Source of the DNA: Gambelia wislizenii
Lineage: Eukaryota; Chordata; Lepidosauria; Squamata; Crotaphytidae
Length of the DNA: 64,000 nt
Assembly: GCA_030847615.1 (NCBI GenBank)
Contig: JAUMIR010000003.1
Span: forward strand, 288,418,265-288,482,264
Direction of reading: 5' to 3'
Position 1 is the stretch's first letter, and the number at the start of each line of letters is the position of its first letter. The notes under the pieces were generated by a model, which was not told where the DNA came from, did no database searches, and worked only from the letters and a program-made list of their open reading frames with translations. Made by a program: the position numbers and the translations under genes. Below, piece after piece: positions 34,198 through 43,779 of the stretch.

Positions 34198-34372
34198 ATC
34201 TTCTTCGTGGTCTCTGTGAATCACACAGTTGGGTTTATTCCTGTGCCTGCGCAGTGCCTACGGAACCTTCTAGCATTGCTAGGCAGAATGTGCATTGATA
34301 CATTTTTGGCGGTAACTCCGCCTACCATAACGGTCCCTTAAAAGGCTCTCCCGCCTAAATCCCCTCAGTTCC
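34198..34372 (+). repeat. DIRS left inverted terminal repeat
   Basis: Runs from atcttcttcgtggtctctgt to ctaaatcccctcagttcc. It is the reverse complement of 40243-40400 over about 158 bp, with a few differences (for example gtgaatcacac here against gtgaattcacac in the other arm). The first 36 bases are copied exactly, as complement, in the internal complementary region. It contains a palindrome-like ggcggtaactccgcc. Confidence 0.9.
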
Positions 34373-34611
34373 TTTTTTTCCGCCGCGCTAGCAGCTTGAA
34401 AGGAACCTTCGCATTGCTTACTTTCGTTTTCTCATACTGACTCGGACTGGCTTTTGGATTTCTCTCTTCGCATTGTGTTTTTTGCTATCGGTGATTTGTG
34501 GCTTGACTTGGATTCCCTGACAACGGCTCTGACTCTCCCTCGGATTTGGTTACGGACTCTGATTTCAGGTTTGGCCGCTTACTCTTGACGACGCCTATTC
34601 TTATCCCTAAT

Positions 34612-36936
34612 ATGGCTGCAAAAACCGGCTTTAAGCGCTGTGTTGTGTGCCAGGCTAAGCTCCCCAGCTCCGATGGCCACTCTCGGTGCCTCATCTGCCT
34701 GGGAGAAACGCACAACGTGGATGTGTGTGTGCATTGTAAGGCCTTCACGCCTCAGGCCAGGAAACACCGATCCTCAAGGCTAAAGTCCTTTCTTTATGAG
34801 AAGGCCCTCATCCCGTCGACTTCTTTGACGCCGGCTGTATTTACTGGGGTTCCACCACCGGGAAGATCCCCTGCTCCAAAGTCCCCCCAGTCACCACCTG
34901 CCAAGTGCCGACGCTCCAGAAGCCCATCTCGGTGACAATCTGTTGCTTCGGACCCGGAGGCTGTTCTTCACTCCCATAAACATGCCTTGCATTCATCCTC
35001 TGGCATTCGAGCCTCCTCGGATTCAGGCGCTGGGAGTGCTGGGGACCGTCCTCGGGGCCGTGCGGGATCTCGGGATGGAGACCGCACCCGAGAGCCTTCG
35101 AACCGCTCTAAGTCTAAGGTCCCTAAGAAAAAGAAGACCAAGCGACCTCTGCGTGAGGAACATGAGAAGGAGTGCTCTCGGGCCCGAGAATCTTTGCCGT
35201 CTACAGCCGCAACTGCGTCTGCCTCGGAGACCCAACCTCCCTCGCAGCGTCAGACGCCCCCTCGGGATCGAGACATGGGGACCGAACCCCGTCCTAGATC
35301 GCCGACTCCGACTCCCTCTCTCGAGGTCATTGAAGTAGAGGTTGGCTCGGCTGCTGAATCTGCCGGAGTCGTGCATGCCCACGGGCTTTCTCCAACCCTC
35401 TCCGTCTCCAGGTCGGAGCTGCTCTGGGACTCCTCCACCAGTCGGGGGGATCCTGACGAGCCGCACCATTTGGACGAACCCAGGCCTTCAACCTCCAGGG
35501 CTCAAGGAGATGAGCATGCCTACAGCGCCTATGAAATGGCGAAGTCAGCTTTTGCTACTCCGATACACTTACCTCAGACCTCGATCTCTGCAGGGGACTG
35601 AGTGTTTCATCTCACATAGGAGGCTGCTGTCTTGCATTCTGTGGCTTCATCCCCACCTCGCCTATCCTTCCATGGGGGAGATAAAGGTACCATTTTTGGG
35701 AAAGAACCAACAAGACCTTTGCTGAAAGACACTAGCTGCCAAGTGTCCCCCTTTCGGCCCTTGCCTCCGCTACCTCCATCTCCGCCACCTCGCACGACAT
35801 CGCTTCAGGACCCACGCTGCTCTCCGCCTCCGACGTCTGACTCTTCGGTTTCTTCTGAGTCTTCTGAAGAATATCAGCCATATGTACCGTCCCCCCAACC
35901 CGATCTTCTGGATGAGGACTCCTCGTCTCCTACCGACGACGTCCGTTCCTTTGCGGAACAAGTCATCAGGATGTCTCACTCCCTTGAGCTGAAGGTTGCG
36001 GAGAAGGAGACAGAGCCCGTGGATCCGATTTATCAAAGGATCAAATCAAAGGCACCTCCAACTGCCAGTATCCCGGTCCTGCCGTCCCTCTCAAAGCTGA
36101 CGCAGAACTCGTGGGAAAACCCGTCCTCTATCCCTTCGACCTCGAAGCGGATCGACAGGCTCTATCGCGTCTCCGGAGATGGTATCGATTGGCTCAGAGA
36201 ACACCCTAAGCCCAACTCGGTCGTCGTAGAGGCAGCCCAGCCTCGGAGGCAGCGTCGTCCCCAGTCCACCCCTCCTGACACCGAGGCCAGGAAGCTGGAT
36301 ATCATTGGAAAAAAGCTGTACTCTGCTGCTGGGCTGAGTTTTCGTATTGCCAACTACGCGGCCTGCATGGGGGCTTATCAGCAGGTGTTGTGGGAGAGGA
36401 TGCTGCCCCTCATCCAGGACCTGCCTGATGAAAGAAAATGACTAGCGGAGGCTATTCAATCTGAAGCCCAGCTTCTAGCCGGCCAGCAGATGAACTCTGC
36501 AAGACATGTCGCTGACTGCGCAGCAAAGACGGTGGCGGGCTCCATTGCCTTGAGGCGTCACGCTTGGCTCCGATCGTCGGGTCTCTCGCCCCAGGCGGCT
36601 GCCACCATTGAAGATATGCCATTTGATACCACAGGCCTTTTCAATGCGTCGACAGACGAAAAACTTGAATTCACGCAGAAGATGAGGAATACTGCCAGAA
36701 AATATGGTATGCCATCGGCCTCGTCTTCTGCATATCGCCCTAGACACCGCTCGGGAAGGAGCACCTACTCCCTTAGCCAGCCATACCGGAGAGATAGCAC
36801 CCCTCAGACCTCCAGGCGCTCTCGGTTTCAACAACCGGCCTCCTCTGCTTCCTCGGTGAGGAGTCAGGGTTCCACATCCCGGTACCGAGTGCCGTCCAAA
36901 CACAGGCCCAAGGACCAGGGCAGAAAAAGGTTTTAA
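34612..36936 (+). pseudogene. DIRS ORF1, gag-like, four in-frame stops
   Basis: One reading frame of 775 codons from ATG 34612 to TAA 36936. It starts MAAKTGFKRCVVCQAKLPSS. Near the start is a Cys/His pattern (CVVC ... CLICLGETHNVDVCVHCKAF), as in the zinc-finger-like N-terminus of DIRS gag proteins. The middle is Ser/Pro/Arg-rich. The end (residues about 600-770) holds a conserved-looking block HVADCAAKTVAGSIALRRHA and an Arg/Ser-rich tail suited to nucleic acid binding. Stops interrupt the frame at 34933 (TGA), 35599 (TGA), 35617 (TAG) and 36439 (TGA), all explicable by single C-to-T changes, with no frameshift. ATG 34612 was chosen because upstream codons in frame lack an ATG. Confidence 0.8.
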
Positions 36937-36959
36937 TTGCGAAGCCTTATTTTGATGTT

Positions 36960-38821
36960 TGCATTTTCTTTCAGAAACCCCTGTTCGGAAGCCGCCTGTC
37001 ACTGTTCCAGGAAGCCTGGTCCTCCATAACATCGGACCGCTGGGTACTGCAAATAGTACGACAGGGCTACTGGATCGAGTTCGACGAACTGCCTCCGACA
37101 GGCCGGACATACTCCACGCCCCCCTCCCCTCCCCTGATCGAGGAGATACAAACCCTTCTCCAGAAAGGAGCCATCGAACCCGTGCCTCCCGAGCAACTTC
37201 ACCGCTGCTTCTTCTCCAGGTACTTCCTGGTACCGAAGAAGGACGGAGGCCTCCGTCCCATCCTCGACCTCAGGGGAGTGAATTGGTACATCACCCCGAA
37301 GAAATTTCGGATGACCACTCTTGCCCTCATCCTCCCTCTCCTCCAGCACGGGGATTGGTTTGCATCCATCGATCTCAAAGATGCCTACTTTCACATAGGT
37401 ATTCACCCTGCACACAGGAGGTTCTTGGCGTTCCAGATTGGGACCAATACCTACCAGTTCCGCGTCCTGCCCTTCGGACTCTCCACGGCACCAAGGGTCT
37501 TCACCAAATGCATGGCACCAGTGGCGGCCTTTCTTCGTCAGCACGGAGTCGTTGTCTTCCCGTACATCGACGATTGGCTTTTAGTGGCGAACTCGAGGCC
37601 CCAACTGGTCAAACACATAGACTTCACCCTGAATGTGTTACACACCCTGGGACTTGTTGTCAACATGGAAAAATCTCAGTTAACCCCGTCACAAACGATC
37701 CAGTTTATAGGTGCCCGCTTGGATTCAATTTCCACGGCGGCCTATCTGCCAGGGGACTGTTTCAGCACCCTACGATTCCTGATTCATGCTTGTCGTCGAT
37801 CTCGTCGGATCCGAGCGTGCGAAGTCCAAGTCCTCCTAGGCCACATGGCAGCCACCACATCTGTCATTACTCTGGCCAGGCTTCGGTTTCATCCCCTTCA
37901 GCAGTGGTTCCTCAATGCATTCGATCACCTCAACGACCCACCATACATGTTTCTAACCATGCCTCGCTACGTCCAACGCTCCCTGAACTGGTGGTTGGAC
38001 CCAACCAACGTCCTCTCAGGCCTCCCATTCGAGCCCCCTCAGCTGAGCGTCTCTATCACAACGGATGCCTCGCTACAGGGATGGGGTGCCCATCTCGGAT
38101 CCCACACGATTCAGAGTGTCTGGTCCGACAACGAGAAACTGCTACACATCAATGTACTCGAACTTCTGGCGGTCCAGAAAGCTCTTCGTTCCTTCGAGGT
38201 CTTGGTGAGGAACAGGACGGTTCTTCTTCTCACAGACAACACGTCCGTGATGTATTACTTGAACAAGCAAGGGGGCACCAGGTCCCCTCAGCTCCTTCAA
38301 CTCACACTACAAATTTGGGATTGGTGTGTGGAAAGGAACGTCTTCCTGCAGTGCATCCATCTTCCAGGGGACAAGAACACTCTTGCAGTTCCAACGTCCA
38401 CGAGTGGATGCTTCATCGACACGTAGTGTCCGACCTTTTCCTTTGTTGGGAGACCCCTCTGATAGATGTGTTCGCGACTGCCCAGAACAAACAGTGCAAC
38501 CAGTTCTGCTCCAGAGTGCACCACAAGGATTCGAGGGGAGACGCGTTCCTGTACCAATGGAATGGCCCGCTCCTGTATCTCTTCCCCCCGATCCCGCTTC
38601 TGACAAGGGTCATCGCCAAGCTTCGCCGGGACCGAGCGGATGCGATCCTCATCACGCCTTGGTGGCCTCGACAACCGTGGTTTGCTCCACTGCTTCTACT
38701 CTCCGACAGGCACTACCTCCACCTCCCAAGGCGGCCGGACCTATTGACCATCCACCAAGGCAGGGTGAGACATCCAGACCTCGACTCTCTTCACCTGACG
38801 GCATGGAGAATCCGCCCGTGA
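36960..38821 (+). pseudogene. DIRS ORF2: reverse transcriptase, RNase H, methyltransferase-like; one frame break
   Basis: The first part reads in the frame of 36960 (the frame stays open upstream into ORF1's end, so translation may start by overlap). Order: FQEAWSSITSDRWVLQIVRQ, IEEIQTLLQKGAIEPVP, then RT motifs KKDGGLRPILDLRGVNWYI, FASIDLKDAYFHIGI, FRVLPFGLSTAPRVFTK and YIDDWLL (37563). RNase H follows with acidic residues in TTDASLQGWGAHLG (38064), INVLELLAVQKAL and LLTDNTSVMYYLN. After HLPGDKNTLA near 38388 the frame changes and a short piece is missing. The other frame continues VVSDLFLCWETPLIDVFATA and AILITPWWPRQPWFAPLL, the methyltransferase-like domain known from DIRS elements, to TGA 38821. 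Roughly 620 codons in all. Confidence 0.85.
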
Positions 38822-39870
38822 CCGCCGTCCTTCCTCAGTCTACTCCTTCGTCCCTACTTCCTCCTGAGGTTCAGACAGTTATTGATGCGGTGAGGAAACC
38901 TTCCACTCGGAAGGCCTACCTTTACAAGTTGAATCGATTCCAGCGGTTCCTAGCGGACAAAGGACTAACTGTTGAATCCTGCTCGGTGTCGATGGTCCTC
39001 CAATTCCTCTTAGACCTCTCGAAAGCCGGGCTTTCGATTTCGTCTCTTCAGGTCTATCTGGCGGCTATCTCCGTTGAGTTTCAGGCTAGGAACCGACCGT
39101 CTCCTTTCCAGGATCCGACAGTGAAAAGGTTCCTGAAGGGATACATGAACCTCCATCCTCCCGTACTCGATCCCGTGCCATCGTGGAGCCTTGAACTCGT
39201 CCTTTCTCAGCTGGTAAGACGCCCCTTCGAACCTATGGCTTCGACCGACCTTCGCCTACTAACCTGGAAGACGGCCTTCCTGGTAGCCATCACCTCCGCT
39301 CATCGGGCTGGAGAACTTTGCGCCCTTCGATCGGATCATCCATATCTCTGCTTCCATAAACATAAGGTGGTTCTGAGACCGGACATTTCCTTTCTTCCTA
39401 AAGTAGTCTCCAGTTTTCATCTTAACCAGCCCATCGTTCTGCCGGCTTTAATGTAGGATCCGAAGGACGAATTCGAGCGTACCCTCCACTCGATGGATGT
39501 GCGGAGGGCGCTTGCTTTCTACATACAATGGACTGCTCCGTTCCGACAATCGCCCCAACTCTTTGTCTCTTACGCTGACTCTAAGCGGGGTGCTCCGATC
39601 TCGCCGCAGCGTCTCTCGAAGTGGGTGACATCGACCATCGCACTCTGCTACGAACTGGCCAAGAAGCCGCTGCCTCCACGGATTCGTGGGCATTCTACGA
39701 GAGCTGTCTCTGCTTCGACTGCGTTCCTCTCAGGGGTGCCCCTAGAGGACGTCTGCCGTGCTGCAACTTGGTCCTCACCATTGACATTTATCTCACACTA
39801 CAGACTGGACTCTCGTTCTAGGAACGAGGCTGCCTTTGGGAGGGCTGTGCTTTTGTCTTCCATTCAATAA
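38803..39870 (+). pseudogene. DIRS ORF3: tyrosine recombinase, one in-frame stop
   Basis: Frame from ATG 38803 (MENPPVTAVLPQ), overlapping ORF2's end by 19 bp, to TAA 39870: 355 codons. The N-terminal core-binding part includes TRKAYLYKLNRFQRFLADKG. The catalytic part shows the tyrosine recombinase residues: Arg in ITSAHRAGELCALR (codon 39304), His and Arg in GHSTRAVSAS (39691-39702), and the Tyr nucleophile in TFISHYRLD (codon 39799). This enzyme replaces the integrase of LTR elements, joining a circular DNA intermediate to the target. A TAG at 39454 splits the frame between the first Arg and the HxxR box, so the copy as it stands should not make active enzyme. Frames elsewhere are clean. 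Confidence 0.88.
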
Positions 39871-40066
39871 GTGAGTGTAATGATTGTATTCATGTTGAAC
39901 ATATCCATTGCTGTTAGAATTTTGGTGAGAATGAGTCAGTGTTGTGGAATGTGCAAAAAAAAAACACAAAAACTTGTGGGGAATCCCTTTCAAGGCCTAT
40001 GTGAGGGGTCCTCGTCTACTGACATACAGGACATACCCTCCTCCAGTGGGGAAGCTTGCTAATCTA

Positions 40067-40161
40067 CCCAACTGTGTGATTCACAGAGACCACGAAGAAG
40101 ATGGACAGGTTGCTTACCTGTAACCATAGATCTTCGAGTGGTCTTCTGTGAATTCACACAG
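40067..40161. repeat. DIRS internal complementary region (ICR)
   Basis: 40067-40102 is the exact reverse complement of the element's first 36 bases (34198-34233). 40103-40161 is the reverse complement of its last 59 bases (40387-40445) with one mismatch. The two halves meet head to head at agaagat|ggacagg. In the accepted DIRS replication model this region templates completion of the ends and circle formation. It lies just 3' of ORF3, as in classic DIRS elements. Confidence 0.9.
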
Positions 40162-40242
40162 ACCCGCTCTTCCTCCCCTCTATGTCCTACTACTGCACGA
40201 TTGCTTAATGTTCCTGATGCTGCTAATTGCGGCGTCATTCAA

Positions 40243-40445
40243 GGAACTGAGGGGATTTAGGCGGGAGAGCCTTTTAAGGGACCGTTATGGTAGGCGGAGT
40301 TACCGCCAAAAATGTATCAATGCACATTCTGCCTAGCGATGCTAGAAGGTTGCGTAGGCACTGCGCAGGCGCAGGAATAAACCCAACTGTGTGAATTCAC
40401 AGAAGACCACTTGAAGATCTATGGTTACAGGTAAGCAACCTGTCC
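40243..40445 (-). repeat. DIRS right inverted terminal repeat with 3' extension
   Basis: 40243-40400 (ggaactgaggggatttaggc ... aaacccaactgtgtgaattc) pairs with the left terminal repeat. The remaining 45 bases to acctgtcc extend beyond the shared repeat and are matched only by the internal complementary region. Confidence 0.88.
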
Positions 40446-40689
40446 TTCTCTGGTGTTCCCGCACATATATTAACATATCTGAAGCATTAAAACTCATCAT
40501 TATTATTATCGGTGACAAAGTATATGCATTATTTTCTTTATTTTTGTCACCATTGATTGAGTTACATGCCTAGCCAACATGATGAAACAAATCAAATTCC
40601 AAATCAAGCAGCAAGGAGTTGTTTGAAAGGACAAGTATGTGGTGAGTTCATCTGCTAATGTTTATAAGGATGTTTGTGAACACATAGCA

Positions 40690-40909
40690 AGATTGTAGTG
40701 TTGGACTATGACTCTGGAGACCAAGTTTCTCATCCCTACTTGGCCATGGAAACCCACTGGGTGACCTTGGATAAGTCATGCTCTCAGCCTCAAAGGAAGG
40801 CAAGGGCAAACTTCCTCTGAACAAATTCTGCCAGGAAAACTCATGATAAGGTTGCCTTAGGGTCGCCATAAGTCAGAAATGACTTAAAGACAACAAAAAC
40901 AAAATAACA
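40690..40909 (+). mobile_element. tRNA-derived SINE with BovB-like tail
   Basis: gtagtgttggactatgactc tggagacc ... cactgggtgaccttggataa; tail ttagggtcgccataagtcag aaatgacttaaagacaacaa. It lies about 245 bp after the DIRS element. Confidence 0.85.
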
Positions 40910-42058
40910 AGCCAAGTTGAAACTAGTTTTTCATCCTGGTATGTCTGAATAATGTTAGTGAAAAACATAAGCATCTTATCTGTAGCCGTTCAGAAGAAAG
41001 CAAGAAGGGAGAAGGAAATGTGCACATATAATGCTAACCTGTGGTTTAGCATTGCATCTGAACCAGGTCTTTCTGTCTTCTCTGCCTAGTTGTCGGAGGA
41101 GAGAAACAGAACACCCATCGCATTTGTTCAGCCAAGCCAATGATAGTTGAGTTAGCTGCTGCTTTTGTCAATCTGTCTCTCTCATGTAGCAGAATATGAG
41201 TAGAGCAGAGTGGCCAAGTACTATTACACGTGCCTCAGTCTCCTTCATTCATATACACTCTCTCAGACAAGGCAAGAAAGTAATTGTAAGCCCATATTCA
41301 ATTTTTATAGCAATCCCAAGGAAGGTGCTTGCAGGATTAGTTTCATAGTCACTTTCCAGAAACCATTTTTTGGGGGAGCAGGGGAAAGAGAGGAGGAACT
41401 CTTGCCCATTTCTGTAATGTTAGTGAAAGTTGTTCCTCATGCCGCCATCTTTTTTAGAAGTTTGGGGAGCATACAGGGAGTAGAAGGTGAAATACTTTGC
41501 TTGTTTCCAGAAGAGGTTTGAAGTCTGAGTCAGAAGACATATCAGCCTCTGACTATTTGGGACACTGGTCTAATCCATTTATAGACCACTCTTGGTAATT
41601 TCATAGGCTACAAAATTAATTACACATTTTACTCTTGCTATATTTATCCCTTTTTACTTTCAGAGTCAGTGCCAGGAAAAATGAGAAATGCAACTTAAAT
41701 CCCAAAGCTCTTGTCTGTCATTATTGTATATCATCTTGTTATCTTAATTTGTGGCCATAATGGCTGTGGGATTCTGGGAGCTGTAGTCAAAAGAGTAACA
41801 TTTCCAACCTCTGACAGTTTATTTTAGGCTGTCATTTTAATGTGATGTTGCGATGCCAGATGCATGGTGTTTCCCAGCAGCATGCACAAACAGATTTCAT
41901 TAGTCTTGTACTATGTGCCTGCTTCATTTTGGATTGTCAAACTGAAGTAGGCATATAGTATAATAGTATTTAAATCTGTTTTTCCATTCTGCTGGGAAAC
42001 ACTATTCATCTGACATCACAGCTTCACATTAAATTGACGATTTAGTATGCTATTAATA
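40910..42058. other. APP intron 5, no gene; short repeat traces
   Basis: Mostly unique AT-rich intron. tggctgtgggattctgggag ctgtagtc at about 41760-41790 is a phrase of an unclassified interspersed repeat that also appears near 59170 and 60510-60590. No exon seen. Confidence 0.4.
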
Positions 42059-42395
42059 ATAATAATAATAAAATTTTATTTCTATCCCACTCCTCTGCAA
42101 CACAATCGGGCGGCTTACAATATAAAAACTCCATAATTATAATACCCTAGCCCACCCACCCCTTAAAATAATATTAAATTATAAAGGATTAAAAACATAC
42201 AATAATTAAAAATATATTAAATTAGGAAAAAAATTAAAACATACAATAATTAAAAAAAAATCCAATTGCAGCTAAGAGGGAAGGGACAGCCGAGTCTCGC
42301 CAAGATAGTTAATCAGGAAAGGCCTGCCGGAAAAGATCCGTCTTGTCAGCTTTTTTAAAGCTGTCTAAGGTGGCAATAAGACGGATCTCTTATCT
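42059..42395 (-). mobile_element. L2-like LINE 3' end, minus strand
   Basis: The reverse complement matches the 3' end of the LINE at 17440-17756: aaaaagctgacaagacggat cttttccggcaggcctttcc, then an AT-rich UTR and ttgtaagccgcccgattgtg with a TTA repeat at the terminus. 5'-truncated. Confidence 0.8.
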
Positions 42396-42559
42396 CTGAC
42401 GGATCTATTGTCAGACATAGGCTGAGACAATGTGTAGACTGTGGGTGACACAGTTCTAAACAATATTCTTATTGTCTGGTAGAGGTAGAACAAGAGACCT
42501 CTTCTTCAAGATTCAAGAAATCAAAAGAAAAATCTAAACTAAGAGTAGGGGTGCTATAT

Positions 42560-42785
42560 AACTAGTAAGCCATAGAGTTGTGCTGTAGGACTTTTGGTAT
42601 GACTCTATGGTCAATCTCTGGCAGAAGTTGGCCATAGAGTCATGCTGGAGGCCCTCCAGATGCCTAGAGAGACAGCACCTCCAGCATGACTCTATGGTCC
42701 TCCAAATGTCTAGAAAGACCTTTTATTCTCAACTGTGGTTAGATGAAACGGCTGGTACTGATCCTGCGTAAACGGGAGCAACCTG
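42560..42785. mobile_element. pogo/Tigger-like MITE, family B, left end lost
   Basis: Contains the family's repeated blocks ccatagagtcatgctggagg and its complement, and ends gtaaacgggagcaacctg followed by TA. The left terminus was not recognisable. Confidence 0.55.
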
Positions 42786-42829
42786 TATATGATTAGGACA
42801 AAATAAAAAAGTGATGGAAACAGTACACT

Positions 42830-43277
42830 GTATAACCATATAAAAAGATGACAAAATCCTTCAAGGAAGAACCTTTTGATGATAAACCTACAATTTTAGC
42901 AAGCAGCATTTAAGAGGTTCTCACAGCACTAGAAAGAAAGAAAGAAATCACCAGGAACATATAGCATACCAGTAGATCTGTTTCAAGCTGTAGAAATAGA
43001 TCCATCCAAATTCGTAACAAAAAGCTTCCAATAAATATGGGAAACAAAACTATGCCCCACAGTCTGGAAACACTCAATATACATTCCAGTTCCTGAGAAA
43101 CCAGACATGAGGAATTGTAGTAACATAACAGGCTATTGCATTAATCTATCATGCAAGCAAAGTGATGCTCAAGGTTTACATGAAAGACTTCTACTATATG
43201 CAGAGCAACAAACACCAGTTGCTGGGTTCAGAAAAGGAAGAAGCGCTAGATATCATGTGGCAGATAATGTCAGGGGT
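42830..43277 (+). mobile_element. RTE/BovB LINE fragment, reverse transcriptase start
   Basis: In shifting frames the plus strand encodes IPVDLFQAVEIDPSKFVTK, LCPTVWKHSIYIPVPEKPDM, RNCSNI, then LHERLLLYAEQQTPVAGFRK GRSARYHVAD. The motif series (IPVDLFQ, KHSIYIPVPEK, NCSNYR, AGFRKGRGTRD) is the N-terminal half of BovB reverse transcriptase. It is cut off by the copia LTR that follows. It is the only coding trace of the LINE family whose tail the local SINEs appear to share. Confidence 0.8.
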
Positions 43278-43742
43278 GATAGGACACTCAATCCTAGGCA
43301 GAAGCCAAAAAATATCTCAGCAGACTTAGTAGCAACCCGTTCCCAAGAATACTTAACACACAGAGTGTTTGACATCCAGATAAGCAGGAGGCACTTTTAT
43401 CTTCAAAATCAAGCAGTTGCAATATGTACAAATATTTACAATTGAAGGACAAACTGCTTCACCAGGCATCAGCATTCACAAGAGAAAGAGAAGTGAGCTC
43501 TGGACTAGCTCACTTATATATACATCTACAGGACATTGCCCTCTAGTGGCCTGACTAGGCATGACTTGGTAGTTCATGGAGTCAGCCATTATGACCCAGC
43601 ATGATTCTGCAGTTGTTTGGCTATTTTATAATGGAGTTCATTCTCTAACTCCTGATAAACCCCTCCAAAATGGTCAAACTACTACGCAGGACACATGTTA
43701 TCGTCACAACATAACATCATTAACATAAATTGTTGGACATCA
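43278..43742 (-). repeat. Probable Ty1/copia LTR (3' LTR of minus-strand element)
   Basis: Lies immediately 3' (in element orientation) of the copia RNase H end. In minus orientation it starts TGATGTCCAACAATTTATG just after a purine-rich tract (tcaaaagggaaggtcaagcg), a likely polypurine tract, and may end CTATCA near 43278. Boundaries are inferred; there is no second LTR in the window for comparison. Confidence 0.5.
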
Positions 43743-43779
43743 ATTGTCTGTCGCTTGACCTTCCCTTTTGACACCTTTC

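Larger units (their letters stand above)
34198..40445 (+). mobile_element. DIRS-like tyrosine-recombinase retrotransposon, nearly intact, family 2
   Basis: A 6.25 kb element in sense orientation in APP intron 5. It has all hallmarks of the DIRS order: inverted terminal repeats (34198-34372 and 40243-40445), a gag-like ORF, an RT/RNase H/methyltransferase-like ORF, an overlapping tyrosine recombinase ORF, and an internal complementary region (40067-40161) that copies both outer ends. Unlike LTR elements it has no integrase or protease and no target-site duplication is evident. Outer boundaries were set from the match with the internal complementary region. Damage is light: four in-frame stops in gag, one frame break in pol, one stop in the recombinase. 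It is GC-richer than the surrounding intron. Confidence 0.92.

Noticed and set aside
38326..38802. Upstream extension of the recombinase frame
   Set aside because: It overlaps the polymerase/methyltransferase-like frame and its translation has no recombinase features; ATG 38803 fits the family better.
36959..38821. A 620-codon open frame across the DIRS polymerase
   Set aside because: Only its last part (after about 38390) encodes recognisable DIRS sequence. The earlier part is a shadow of the true RT/RNase H frame, which carries all catalytic motifs.
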